Below are positions 52,239-61,261 of a stretch of 64,000 bases of DNA, one piece after another (position 1 is the stretch's first letter; each line of letters opens with the position of its first letter). The translations under genes and the position numbers were made by a program. Under the pieces are notes generated by a model. It was not told the DNA's origin. It saw only the letters and a program-made list of their open reading frames with translations, and searched no databases. Source of the stretch: Solobacterium sp. (GTDB lineage Bacteria > Bacillota_I > Bacilli_A > Erysipelotrichales > Erysipelotrichaceae); assembly GCA_017469355.1 (NCBI GenBank), contig JAFUGM010000015.1, positions 1-64,000 on the forward strand, read 5' to 3'.

Positions 52239-54100
52239 ATGGCTGATATGATACCGATAAAAGATATCGCTCTGCGATGGGGGTAACAGAACGCCGCGTT
52301 ACAGACATGTGCAGAAACGGAAAGCTCTCAGGTGCACTCAAACAGGGAGGAATCTGGTATGTTCCGGTGGACACGCAGCGCCCGGCAGATGGCCGTGTTC
52401 GTACGGGAGCGTATATCAAGGCAGATACGAGAAGAAAGTTGCCGCTGCCTGTAGGAATTTCTGATTACCGGCTTGCGTCTACTCAGTATTACTACGTAGA
52501 TAAGACAATGCTTATCCGTGACTTTTTGGATGAACGTCCTATGGTTTCCCTGTTCACTCGTCCACGCCGTTTTGGCAAGACATTGACTATGGACATGCTT
52601 CGGACGTTCTTTGAAATATCAAATGAAGACACCTCTGTTTATTTCAAAGACAAAGCAATCTGGCGGGCAGGAAAGAGATATCAGGCGTATCAGGGAAAAT
52701 ATCCTGTCGTGTATGTTACCTTCAAAGACATTAAGTGTGAGACCTGGGAAGAAACGCTGGAAAAGCTGGCAGAGGTCATCGGAAATGAATATGCTCGGCA
52801 TGAGGTGCTTCTTGCCTCTGATCGCTGCAATGCGGTGGACAAGGCTTATTTTCGCCGGGTAATGGAACGTTTGGCTTCCCCGACAGAACTGACCAGTTCG
52901 TTCATGACACTGACCAAGATGCTTCATGAACATTATCAGATCGCACCGATCATTATTATTGATGAGTATGACACGCCAATACAGCAGGGACATGTACGTG
53001 GTTTTTACGACAAAGTTATTCTTTTTATGCGTAATCTGTTTTCCGGAGGACTCAAAGATAACCACCATCTGTCCTTTGGCTTTCTGACTGGTATTCTGCG
53101 GATTGCCCAGGAGAGTATTTTCAGCGGACTGAATAATCTGACCATTAACTCGATTCTGGACGAGAAATACAGTTCTTACTTTGGCTTTACATCAGATGAA
53201 GTTCGGGCAATGGCTACTTACTATGACGCAGGCGATAAGTTTCAGGAGATCTGCGAATGGTATGACGGCTATCAGTTCGGAGAAACAGATATCTTTAATC
53301 CCTGGTCTGTGATCAAATACTTCAGTAACAACCACCGTCCGGGTGCCTATTGGCAATCTACAGGAAGTAACGAGATCATCGGGGAGGTTCTGTCTGAAGC
53401 AGGTGCTGATATTTATGAACATCTTAAGACCATTCTGCAGGGAGAAACTTTCCTGACCTATATTGATACCGATGTAATTTATCCAGAGATCCGCCGCCGA
53501 CCAACTACCGTTTACAGCTTTCTGCTGGTAGCTGGATATCTTAAGGTGATCAGCGCAGAGCCGGGGTTTGCCGGAGGACAGATGTGCAAGGTGGCACTTC
53601 CGAATCGGGAGATCGCTATTGTGTACAAAAAGGAAATATTGGATCAGTTGAACGATATCGTTCCACCATCTCTGGCGGTTTCCATTCAGGAGGCATTATT
53701 TACAGGAAATGAGGATGCATTGAAACAAAACCTTCGCAGCCTTCTTCTGGAAAGCGCAAGTGTTTACGATACGATTGGAGAAAACTTTTATCAGGGGCTG
53801 GTGCTTGGCCTATGCGCTATGATGGACAGCCTATATACAGTTCGTTCGAACCGTGAGTCTGGTGAAGGAAGGTATGATATTGCCTTAATGCCGAAATCAA
53901 AGATGTTACCCGGTATTCTGATTGAATTGAAATCTGCGGGAAAAGGGGAACGAAACGGATTGAAGAAACTGGCAGAGGCTGCGCTTTCTCAAATCGAAGA
54001 GAAGCAGTATGAAACAGAACTGACATCGCAGGGAATCTCGAAGATTTACCGATATGGTGTAGCCTTTCATGATAAGGATGTCGAGATTGTGATGGCGTAA
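52239..54100 (+). CDS. HTH - AAA-ATPase - PD-(D/E)XK protein, frameshifted near the N-terminus
   Basis: The main frame (52277-54100, 607 residues) has an AAA-ATPase-like domain (VDKTMLIRDFLDERPMVSL, Walker A RPRRFGKTLTM, Walker B IIIDEYDTPI) and a C-terminal DUF1703-type nuclease-like domain with GRYDIALMP and ILIELKSAG. The first residues, VTERRVTDMCRNGKLSGALK, are the second half of a helix-turn-helix. The first half, MADMIPIKDIALRWG, is encoded in another frame from ATG 52239, which has a good ribosome site. The join is at five G (52279-52283); one extra G or a -1 shift restores the full domain. The family resembles the DUF4143 ATPases in plan, and its function is unknown. Confidence 0.82.
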
Positions 54101-54143
54101 CAGAATCATTCTTGTATAATCCGCAATCGCAGATTGATTAACG

Positions 54144-54186
54144 AAAGCATATGGAAACACGTTTGATTCACTCATATGCTTTTTTC
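54144..54186 (+). terminator. Hairpin repeat, copy B; terminator of AAA/nuclease gene
   Basis: AAAGCATATG pairs with CATATGCTTT, followed by further T. The loop GAAACACGTTTGATTCACT resembles that of copy A at 8889-8929. Confidence 0.75.
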
Positions 54187-54240
54187 ATGTGTCTTTGATT
54201 CAAGCTGTCAGAAGAAGGAAAGGAACTGCCTATATAAATG

Positions 54241-54261
54241 AAAAGGGCCCGAAGGCCCCGA
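54241..54261 (-). terminator. Terminator of the gene at 54269
   Basis: On the minus strand GGGGCC-TTC-GGGCCC-type hairpin (GGGCC/GGCCC around TTCG) followed by TTTT. Confidence 0.85.
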
Positions 54262-54268
54262 GAGAGGA

Positions 54269-54673
54269 TTAGCCGTGATTCATCAGCTTGGTATCAGTGA
54301 TTGCCGGTTCTCCATCCGCTGTGACAGTGACTGCCAGAGTATCTGTGGAGAATTTTGATGGGAGTGATCCGGAAAACTGAACCAGAAGCGTGTTGACTCC
54401 TGCACCCATCACGGAGAAGGAGGAATCCTGACGTGTGACCGCACGGTCAAACGTGATTGCGATGGAACTCATGTGGTAGTTCGCGGTGGAATTGTTGTTA
54501 TCCTCGGCCCTGACATAAATTCCATAGCTGCCATCCGCATTAGGGACGACGGAGGTATAGAACACAATTCCGTTCTGCGGGGTGAATGTTCTGGAAGGCT
54601 GCGCTGCCCCGCTGTAGGCATAGACACCTTCATGCAGGTCATCAAGAAACAGAATTTCAGGCTTCATATACAT
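54269..54673 (-). CDS. Small protein with EGVYAxSG-type leader segment, unknown function
   Basis: A 134-residue protein with its own ribosome site (GGAGG about 10 bases before the ATG) and terminator, so it is a real gene. The first 25 residues read MYMKPEILFLDDLHEGVYAY and SGAAQ, a leader-like stretch of a kind I associate with small Firmicutes proteins of unknown role. The rest (NGIVFYTSVVPNADGSYGIY, TFDRAVTRQDSSFSVMGAG) looks like a beta-sandwich. There is no hydrophobic signal peptide. The function cannot be named. Confidence 0.6.
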   Translation of the reverse strand: MYMKPEILFLDDLHEGVYAYSGAAQPSRTFTPQNGIVFYTSVVPNADGSYGIYVRAEDNNNSTANYHMSSIAITFDRAVTRQDSSFSVMGAGVNTLLVQFSGSLPSKFSTDTLAVTVTADGEPAITDTKLMNHG

Positions 54674-54830
54674 AGGTCGTTTACCTCCGACACAATTATC
54701 TTAGAATTCTTAGAACCCTACACGCATTTGCCAGAATCCAGGCAAGGAGAGACAAAAAATCACAACTTTGACATAAGGGATAGCAGCCACGCAGGAGAAG
54801 GGGTTCTGCGTGTTATGTATCAGAAGGAAA

Positions 54831-54857
54831 TAAAGAAAAGCAGCGTTGCCGCTGCTT
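54831..54857 (-). terminator. Terminator of tRNA-Leu
   Basis: On the minus strand AGCAGCG-GCAA-CGCTGCT followed by TTTCTTT. Confidence 0.9.
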
Positions 54858-54862
54858 GTGTA

Positions 54863-54943
54863 TGCACCAGACAGGACTTGAACCTGCACGGATCTCTCCA
54901 TACGCCCCTCAAGCGTACGTGTCTGCCATTCCACCACTGGTGC
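54863..54943 (-). tRNA. tRNA-Leu (anticodon GAG)
   Basis: On the minus strand the acceptor GCACCAG pairs with CTGGTGC, discriminator A, CCA not encoded. The anticodon loop TTGAGGG gives GAG, and the variable arm is of the long type II form (GGAGAGATCC), as in Leu and Ser tRNAs. The T-loop is GGTTCAAGTCC. Confidence 0.95.
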
Positions 54944-54990
54944 GTGCTTGTTTATTATAGCAGTTCCGAGGATTTCGTCAAAGATTAATA

Positions 54991-54996
54991 TATAAT
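54991..54996 (+). promoter_or_regulatory. -10 element of the DD-carboxypeptidase gene, leaderless
   Basis: TATAAT followed by six T and then directly the ATG at 55003. No ribosome site exists, so the transcript is probably leaderless. No convincing -35 box is visible. Confidence 0.5.
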
Positions 54997-55002
54997 TTTT
55001 TT

Positions 55003-56325
55003 ATGAAAGTTATCAGACAGGTGATCTGTGCGATTGTGATGATGGGATTGCTGGGAGGCTGTACGGCAGAACAACCGCGGAAACCACAGGAGGATCCCTC
55101 CACATTTCAAGCCAGGGAAGAGCTCTCGCTTCATTGTGATTATGTCTATCTGATTGATCCGGATACCGAGCAGGTACTGATGGACCGCGGTGGGCAGGAA
55201 CGCATGTATCCTGCCAGTATGACCAAGGTCATGACTTCTATACTTGCGATTGAAGAAATACCTGATCCTGAAACTGTGACAATTGAGTTTACCCAGGAGA
55301 TGCTAGATGGGCTTATCGCCGCAAGTGCGAACCGGGCCGGGTTCCTGCCTGGGGATGAACCGACTGCGCTGGATCATATCTATGGGGATCTTCTGCCATC
55401 GGGTGCGGATTGTTCCAGGGCACTTGCCTTTTACATTGACGGCAGTGAAGAAGCATTTGTGGAGCGGATGAATGAAAAAGCGGAAGCCCTTGGCATGCAT
55501 GATACACATTTTGTGAATACTTCCGGCCTTCATGACGATGATCATTACACCACCTGTGAAGATATGATGACACTCTATCTCTACTGTATGGAAAACGAGA
55601 CCTTCATGAATATCCTGAAAACACAGGTCCATACATCCATTCCGGTTCTTCATTTTCCGGATGGACTTGGAATGACGAACTTTGTGCTGATGTATATCAA
55701 CCAGGAAAATCCCGCATACAGTCAGAACTATATGATCCCCGGATTTATTGCTGGGAAGAGCGGATATACCATTGAAGGACAATATACGCTTGTATCCAAT
55801 GCGGAGATCAACGGGATGAATCTGGTTCTGGTCAACGCCCATGGGTATGTGGAACCGCATTATCCCGCAAGTATTGAAGATGCATCTGTGATATACAACT
55901 GGTATCGCGAACATTATGAGCGCGCAACTCCAGTAGCGGAAGGTGATATGTTTGGCGCCGTCCGGGTTCGGGGATATTCGGGCATGACTGCGGAAGCCTT
56001 CGCTGCTTCTTCCATTACTGGAGATCTTCCTTCCGATGACAACCTTCATATCTGCTATGAACTTCCTGAAGTTCTGGAAGCACCGTTATCAAAAGGGCAG
56101 GTAATCGGAACGGTAACGGTTTATGACTATGACAAACCTGCGTATACTGCGGATCTTATTCTGCAGGAAGACTGTCCCCGCACAAAACTTGGGGAACTTC
56201 TCACATGGATGTATGAGTTTTCTGACGGACGAATGGGACTGGCATATATTCTGTTAGGACTATGCGCATTGATTGTCATCTGCCTTGGCATTCTTATCGC
56301 AGTGTCACGGCGCATGTCGTCGTAA
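55003..56325 (+). CDS. D-alanyl-D-alanine carboxypeptidase (peptidase S11)
   Basis: A 440-residue DD-carboxypeptidase that trims peptidoglycan stem peptides. The N-terminus has a lipobox (MMGLLGGC), and a C-terminal hydrophobic helix (LAYILLGLCALIVICLGILIAV) gives a second anchor. Active-site motifs: SMTK with Ser72, SGA in LLPSGADCSRAL where most relatives have SxN, and KSG in AGKSGYTIEG. Both variants are known in S11 enzymes. The start lies six bases after a TATAAT and lacks a ribosome site. It is divergent from tRNA-Leu. Confidence 0.9.
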   Translation: MKVIRQVICAIVMMGLLGGCTAEQPRKPQEDPSTFQAREELSLHCDYVYLIDPDTEQVLMDRGGQERMYPASMTKVMTSILAIEEIPDPETVTIEFTQEMLDGLIAASANRAGFLPGDEPTALDHIYGDLLPSGADCSRALAFYIDGSEEAFVERMNEKAEALGMHDTHFVNTSGLHDDDHYTTCEDMMTLYLYCMENETFMNILKTQVHTSIPVLHFPDGLGMTNFVLMYINQENPAYSQNYMIPGFIAGKSGYTIEGQYTLVSNAEINGMNLVLVNAHGYVEPHYPASIEDASVIYNWYREHYERATPVAEGDMFGAVRVRGYSGMTAEAFAASSITGDLPSDDNLHICYELPEVLEAPLSKGQVIGTVTVYDYDKPAYTADLILQEDCPRTKLGELLTWMYEFSDGRMGLAYILLGLCALIVICLGILIAVSRRMSS

Positions 56326-56338
56326 GGGCGTTTGGCGG

Positions 56339-56367
56339 TTGTCAAAACGATACCTCCATCCTATAAT
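56339..56367 (+). promoter_or_regulatory. Promoter of typA
   Basis: TTGTCA (56339-56344), 17-bp spacer, TATAAT (56362-56367), 26 bases before the ATG. Confidence 0.85.
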
Positions 56368-56393
56368 AAGGAACGTTTTGAGGGTGATGGAAT

Positions 56394-58235
56394 ATGGACT
56401 ATCAGAAGATTATTAACATTGCGGTGATTGCGCACGTAGATGCAGGGAAATCCACACTGGTCGATGCGTTTTTAAAGCAGAGTCACGTCTTTAAGGACAA
56501 TGAAAAGGTTGTGGACTGCGTGATGGATTCCAATGCCCTGGAGCGGGAACGCGGAATTACCATTTATTCCAAGAACTGCTCTGTCACCTATAAGGACTAT
56601 AAGATCAACATCGTTGATACACCAGGTCACGCAGACTTCTCCTCGGAAGTAGAACGGATTATCAAGACAGTGGATACGGTTATCCTGTTGGTTGACTCCA
56701 GTGAAGGGCCGATGCCACAGACACGTTTTGTTCTGCAGAAGAGTCTGGAAATCGGATTACGGCCGATCCTTCTTATTAATAAGATGGATAAGCCGGATGC
56801 CCGTGCTGATGAAGTCATCGATGAAGTATATGATCTCTTCCTGGATCTCAATGCGGCAGACGATCAGCTGGACTTCCCGATTCTCTATGGTGTAGCCCGT
56901 CAGGGAATTGTCCGTTATGACTGGAACGAAGATACCAATGAAGATATAACACCGTTGTTTGAGACGATTGTTCATCATGCCCAGGCATATCCGGATCTCA
57001 TGGAAGAACCGGTACAGATGCAGGTATGTGCACTTGCCTATGACGACTATATCGGCCGTCTTGGCATTGGAAGAATCTATTCCGGAACACTGAAGGAAGC
57101 TACCAGCTATGAGGTCTGCAACCGCGAAGGCAAAAGCGGGCGTGGGAAGACCAACCAGGTATTTGTCTATAAAGGACTCAGCCGCATTGCGGTAAATGAA
57201 GCACAGTGCGGAGAGATTGTCATGATCTCCGGCATTCCCGATATCTCCATCGGTGATACGCTTTGTCCTGAAGGAGCACCAGACCCGATGCCGGTCATCC
57301 GGATTGAAGAGCCTACGCTGTCCATGAATTTCATGGTAAATGACAGCCCGTTTGCCGGGCAGGTCGGAAAATATGTCACTTCCCGCAATATTCGTGAGCG
57401 TCTGGAAAAGGAACTGGAAGTCAATGTCGGACTCCGGGTGGAAGAGACAGACTCCACCGATACCTTCAAGGTCAGCGGCCGTGGTGAACTTCATCTGACG
57501 ATCCTATTGGAACAGATGCGCCGGGAAGGCTATGAAGTTGCGGTATCCCGTCCGGAAGTTATTCTCAGAAAAGTGGATGGGGTAACCTGTGAACCGATTG
57601 AAGAAGTAGTATGTGATGTACCGAATGAATACAGCGGTGCGGTTATCTCTGCTCTGAATATCCGTAAAGGCTTGTTACAGAATATGGAAGATGAGGGATC
57701 CTACACCAGGATTACCTATACGGTTCCGACCCGCGGACTTATCGGTTACCGCAGTGACTTCATCAATACCACGCATGGGGAAGGCACGATGGTGCAGCGT
57801 CTGTATGGCTATGAACCATGGAAGGGGGATATCCCACAGCGTGAAAACGGTGCGTTAATCTCCACGGAAACCGGCGGTGCCATGACATATGCCTTATGGA
57901 ATATTCAGGAACGTGGTCAGTTGTTCATCGGTGCCCAGACGCCGGTCTATGAAGGAATGATTATCGGTGTTTCCTCCAAGAACCGTGATATGACTGTCAA
58001 CCCGATTAAAAACAAGAAGATGACCGCGGTTCGCTCCACCGGAAACGATGAAGCGATGAAACTGGTTCCGCCAAAAGTTCTGACCCTGGAACAGGCAATT
58101 GAATTCATCAATGATGATGAGCTGGTGGAAATTACTCCGGAAGATATCCGTGTGCGCAAAAAGTATCTGACAATTATCGATCGGCGCAGACATGCGCGTG
58201 AACTTGGAAAACTGGAAGACGAAGATTCCGATTAA
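56394..58235 (+). CDS. typA: Translational GTPase TypA/BipA
   Basis: A 613-residue ribosome-binding GTPase used in growth at low temperature and stress. G1 is AHVDAGKSTLVDAF, the switch region has ERERGITI, G3 DTPGHADF and G4 NKMDKPDAR. EF-Tu-like domain II follows, then SGRGELHLTILLEQMRREGYEV of domain III and the BipA-specific C-terminus (THGEGTMVQRLYGYEPWKG). Length and motifs are standard. Confidence 0.97.
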   Translation: MDYQKIINIAVIAHVDAGKSTLVDAFLKQSHVFKDNEKVVDCVMDSNALERERGITIYSKNCSVTYKDYKINIVDTPGHADFSSEVERIIKTVDTVILLVDSSEGPMPQTRFVLQKSLEIGLRPILLINKMDKPDARADEVIDEVYDLFLDLNAADDQLDFPILYGVARQGIVRYDWNEDTNEDITPLFETIVHHAQAYPDLMEEPVQMQVCALAYDDYIGRLGIGRIYSGTLKEATSYEVCNREGKSGRGKTNQVFVYKGLSRIAVNEAQCGEIVMISGIPDISIGDTLCPEGAPDPMPVIRIEEPTLSMNFMVNDSPFAGQVGKYVTSRNIRERLEKELEVNVGLRVEETDSTDTFKVSGRGELHLTILLEQMRREGYEVAVSRPEVILRKVDGVTCEPIEEVVCDVPNEYSGAVISALNIRKGLLQNMEDEGSYTRITYTVPTRGLIGYRSDFINTTHGEGTMVQRLYGYEPWKGDIPQRENGALISTETGGAMTYALWNIQERGQLFIGAQTPVYEGMIIGVSSKNRDMTVNPIKNKKMTAVRSTGNDEAMKLVPPKVLTLEQAIEFINDDELVEITPEDIRVRKKYLTIIDRRRHARELGKLEDEDSD

Positions 58236-58242
58236 CCAGAAT

Positions 58243-58275
58243 GAAAGCAGAGCTGTGAATATGAGCTCTGCTTTT
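58243..58275 (+). terminator. Terminator of typA
   Basis: AAAGCAGAGCT pairs with AGCTCTGCTTT around GTGAATATG, followed by T. Confidence 0.9.
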
Positions 58276-58277
58276 CC

Positions 58278-58745
58278 AACTAATTCATCATAACATAGAA
58301 ACGCAAATATGTAAGGGCTTTCATTTTACGTTGCTTTCGGTTATCAAAGAAGTGAAGAAGGATTGATTCATCCGGGAGGTAACCAATGGGACCGGGAATT
58401 CATAAAGGCAGTGCCATCGGAAGGTGAGCCTGCGTAAACAAACTGTCTGTCTGTAACTGCGCGACCTGATTTGACCAGGCGTACAACGTGTGCTCAGGAC
58501 ATGTATGAAATGGATGCTTGAGGGTGATGCCGATTCACCTGGGCAGGAAGTTTCAGACCATGTCTTATCGATCATGACTGTTTCCTGAATTCGCATTGAG
58601 CACAGCACTTCTGCCGAAATGATACCTCCTTATCACCGAGAAAAGCGGTGGAAGAAATGGCGGATCGGGTATAAAACCGCAGATCCACAGACCATATCAG
58701 AACCATGAGGTCCGCATGTGATTGCGGATCTCTTATTTGATTCTG
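58278..58745. other. Gene-free 470-bp region, possible structured RNA
   Basis: No coding frame of interest. It has several G/C-rich segments and closes with a strong hairpin at 58707-58738. I compared it in mind with tmRNA, RNase P, SRP, 6S and common riboswitches and found no match. A non-coding RNA or an unread leader is possible. Confidence 0.35.
58707..58738 (+). terminator. Intrinsic terminator
   Basis: GAGGTCCGCA pairs with TGCGGATCTC around TGTGAT, followed by TTATTT. It would end a transcript from the gene-free region. Confidence 0.8.
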
Positions 58746-58783
58746 CTTGAAACAATTTTCATGAAAAGAGTCTGAAAAAATGA

Positions 58784-58812
58784 TTGACAGACCGAGGTGC
58801 TTGCCATAAACT
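58784..58812 (+). promoter_or_regulatory. Promoter of T-box operon
   Basis: TTGACA (58784-58789), 17-bp spacer, TAAACT (58807-58812). Confidence 0.7.
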
Positions 58813-58818
58813 TCAATT

Positions 58819-59055
58819 AACCCAACGAACAGAAGAGTAGCTGAACCGATGCCTACAGCGAGCCTGTACAGAGTGGAAGACAGGCAGGAAGTCATTCAGT
58901 GAACCGCATCTGGGAGGGGTCTTCCTGAACTTATAGTAGGGAGGAACGTATTCCGGCGATAACGGACAGAGGTGGTCGGTATAACCGGCAACCAGAGTGG
59001 TACCGCGATGAAATGTCGTCTCTGGATCGTATGTTCCGGAGATTTTTATTTTCCG
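58819..59055 (+). ncRNA. T-box leader
   Basis: The T-box sequence AGAGTGGTACCGCG is at 58994-59007. Upstream, stem I shows AGAGTAG (5' part of the specifier loop), the helix GCTGAA/TTCAGT, and GTGAACCGCATCTGG as the specifier side. The terminator TCTCTGGA/TCCGGAGA plus TTTTTATTTT ends at about 59055. Uncharged tRNA would allow readthrough into the ABC transporter genes. The specifier codon is not certain: CGC (Arg) followed by A and CAT (His) are the best candidates, both sensible for a polar amino-acid transporter. Confidence 0.9.
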
Positions 59056-59081
59056 GATACTGACAATTGGAGGAAAGAAAA

Positions 59082-59846
59082 ATGAAGACAGGAACTGTAA
59101 TGAAAACAATGCTCGCAGCTGTTGCTGCACTGAGCCTGACGGCGTGTGGAAGCAGCACCGCCGCAGCCCCTGCGGGAGAAACCCAGAACATTATTATCGG
59201 AATCTCCCCGGACTACCCGCCATATGATGATCTGACAGCGGATGGTCAGCTGACCGGTTATGACTATGAGATGGGCGAATGGCTCTTCGGCTGGCTTGAA
59301 GACAATGGTTATAACTATTCCCATGAATGGAAACAGATGAGTTTTGACACCATTATCTCTGCCATTCAGGCAGACCAGGTAGACCTTGGTATTTCAGGCT
59401 TCACCTATGACAGCGAACGTAAGGTTCTTTTCTCTGAACCGTATCTTGAGTCTGCGGAAGTTGCGTTAGTCAACGCGGATAACGATGAAATCAACACATT
59501 GGACGATCTTGTTGGAAAGGCAATCGGGGCTCAGCTTGGAACGACCGGCGAAAGTTGCGCCAACGAGATTGAAGGTGCGACGGTACAGGCGATTGAAGAC
59601 ATGGGCATCTGTGTAGAATCCCTTAAGGGTGGCGCGCTTGACGCGGTAATTATGGATAGACCGGTCGCGGAGAACTATGTGGCTGCGGGCGGATATAAGA
59701 TTCTCGATGGCGCACTGCTTGATGAACAGAACTATGTCATTGCCAAGGAAGGCAATACCGAGCTGATGGATGCGATTAATGCGGCGATTCAGGCATTTGA
59801 AGCCAGTGATGACAGCGCAGCGCTGAAAGAAAAGTACGGACTCTGA
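59082..59846 (+). CDS. Polar amino-acid ABC transporter, substrate-binding lipoprotein
   Basis: A 254-residue lipoprotein with lipobox LTAC after MKTGTVMKTMLAAVAALS. The mature protein is a type II periplasmic-binding fold of the HisJ/GlnH/ArtJ group: IGISPDYPPYDDLTADGQLTGYDYEMG, DLGISGFTYDSERKVLFSEPYLES and LDAVIMDRPVAENYV. The T-box leader directly upstream indicates control by a charged-tRNA level. GGAGGAAAG precedes the ATG at 59082. Confidence 0.9.
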   Translation: MKTGTVMKTMLAAVAALSLTACGSSTAAAPAGETQNIIIGISPDYPPYDDLTADGQLTGYDYEMGEWLFGWLEDNGYNYSHEWKQMSFDTIISAIQADQVDLGISGFTYDSERKVLFSEPYLESAEVALVNADNDEINTLDDLVGKAIGAQLGTTGESCANEIEGATVQAIEDMGICVESLKGGALDAVIMDRPVAENYVAAGGYKILDGALLDEQNYVIAKEGNTELMDAINAAIQAFEASDDSAALKEKYGL

Positions 59847-59853
59847 TTGATTT

Positions 59854-60525
59854 ATGGCGGATATTTTCACTTCCGACAACTTAATATTCATGCTGAAAGG
59901 GGCCGGCGTCTCCTTACTGCTGGCACTTGGAGCAGTGGTGATCGGCTGTGTCATCGGTATTTTGTTTGCGGCCGCAAAGCTTTCCAAATCAAAGCTGTTA
60001 CGGGCAATTGGAACTGTATACGTGGAGATCTTCCGCGGTACGCCGATGCTGTTACAGGTACTGTTCTTCTATCTGGGTGTTCCGGTTCTCTATCAGCGGA
60101 TCACCGGCACCCGGATGAGTGCGGACCCGTATATGGTCGGTCTGATAGCACTTTCCTGTAACTCCGGGGCATATCAGACAGAACTGATCCGCTCTGGCAT
60201 TCAGGCGGTAGACAAGGGTCAGTGGGAAGCTGGCGAAACCCTTGGCATCAGCTATCCGGTCATGATGAAGGAGATCATCCTTCCACAGGCATTCAAGCAT
60301 ATCATTCCACCGCTGGTATCGGAGTTCATTACCCTGATCAAGGACAGTTCTCTGATTTCCAATATCGGCGCCCTGGAACTGCTGTACAGCGCACAGGTGC
60401 TTGGCAAGCGATACTATGACTATCTCGACCCTCTGATTCTTGCGGGTGTGATGTATCTCTGTATGACGGTATTAACCTCATATCTTTCCAGAAAAGTGGA
60501 ACGGAGGATGACGCTCAGTGATTAA
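59854..60525 (+). CDS. Polar amino-acid ABC transporter permease
   Basis: A 223-residue permease of the His/Glu/Gln/Arg/opine family with five helices. It has [21 protein letters not shown] at the start of the coupling region and the EAA loop [30 protein letters not shown] single permease gene suggests a homodimeric channel. It starts 7 bases after the binding protein and overlaps the ATPase gene. Confidence 0.93.
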   Translation: MADIFTSDNLIFMLKGAGVSLLLALGAVVIGCVIGILFAAAKLSKSKLLRAIGTVYVEIFRGTPMLLQVLFFYLGVPVLYQRITGTRMSADPYMVGLIALSCNSGAYQTELIRSGIQAVDKGQWEAGETLGISYPVMMKEIILPQAFKHIIPPLVSEFITLIKDSSLISNIGALELLYSAQVLGKRYYDYLDPLILAGVMYLCMTVLTSYLSRKVERRMTLSD

Positions 60526-61249
60526 AGTTGAACATCTTCATAAGTCCTTTGGTGAACTGAAGGCCCTTCATGACATTAATCTGGAAGTGAAGGAAGGGGA
60601 AATTGTATGCCTGATCGGACCTTCGGGTTCGGGAAAAAGTACGCTGTGCCGGTGTATTCACGGGCTGGAGAAACCAGACAGCGGCGACATCTATCTGGAA
60701 GGGGAACGCATGGATCCTTCCCAGCCCGCAAAATATGCGGAGCAGCGGAAAAAGATGGGATTTGTCTTCCAGCATTTCAATCTGTTTACCAACAAAACCG
60801 TCCTTGATAACTGCATGCTGGCACAGACCAGCGTTGCCGGAAAAACAAAAGAAGAAGCGGAACAGACCGCGATGGAGCTGTTAGCCCGGGTTGGGCTTGC
60901 GGATAAGCGCGACGCTTATCCCAATAAGCTGTCCGGCGGTCAGAAACAGCGGGTGGCCATTGCCCGTGCCTTATGCATGAATCCCGAGATCATGTTGTTT
61001 GATGAACCGACATCTGCCCTTGATCCGGAAATGATCAAGGAAGTACTCGAGGTTATGAAAGACCTTGGAACTAACGGTATGACGATGGTTGTCGTAACCC
61101 ATGAAATGGGATTTGCGAGAAAAGTGGCCGATCGGGTTGTGTTCCTTGATGGTGGGGAGATCGTAGAACAGGCTCCTTCCGAGCAGTTCTTCTCCAACCC
61201 ACAATCCGAGCGGGCAAAGGACTTTTTATCCAAAGTATTCTACGATTAA
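60518..61249 (+). CDS. Polar amino-acid ABC transporter ATP-binding protein
   Basis: A 243-residue ATPase of the GlnQ/HisP group. Walker A is [13 protein letters not shown], the signature is [17 protein letters not shown], Walker B is [14 protein letters not shown], followed by [17 protein letters not shown]. The start is GTG, 8 bases inside the end of the permease gene, with GGAGG at 60503-60507. Confidence 0.95.
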   Translation: MIKVEHLHKSFGELKALHDINLEVKEGEIVCLIGPSGSGKSTLCRCIHGLEKPDSGDIYLEGERMDPSQPAKYAEQRKKMGFVFQHFNLFTNKTVLDNCMLAQTSVAGKTKEEAEQTAMELLARVGLADKRDAYPNKLSGGQKQRVAIARALCMNPEIMLFDEPTSALDPEMIKEVLEVMKDLGTNGMTMVVVTHEMGFARKVADRVVFLDGGEIVEQAPSEQFFSNPQSERAKDFLSKVFYD

Positions 61250-61261
61250 TAACAACTGCTT

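Noticed and set aside
58318-58745. tmRNA, RNase P RNA or 6S RNA
   Set aside because: No tag-peptide frame, no GAGGAAAGTCC-type core and no long 6S-like rod are visible; left as unassigned.
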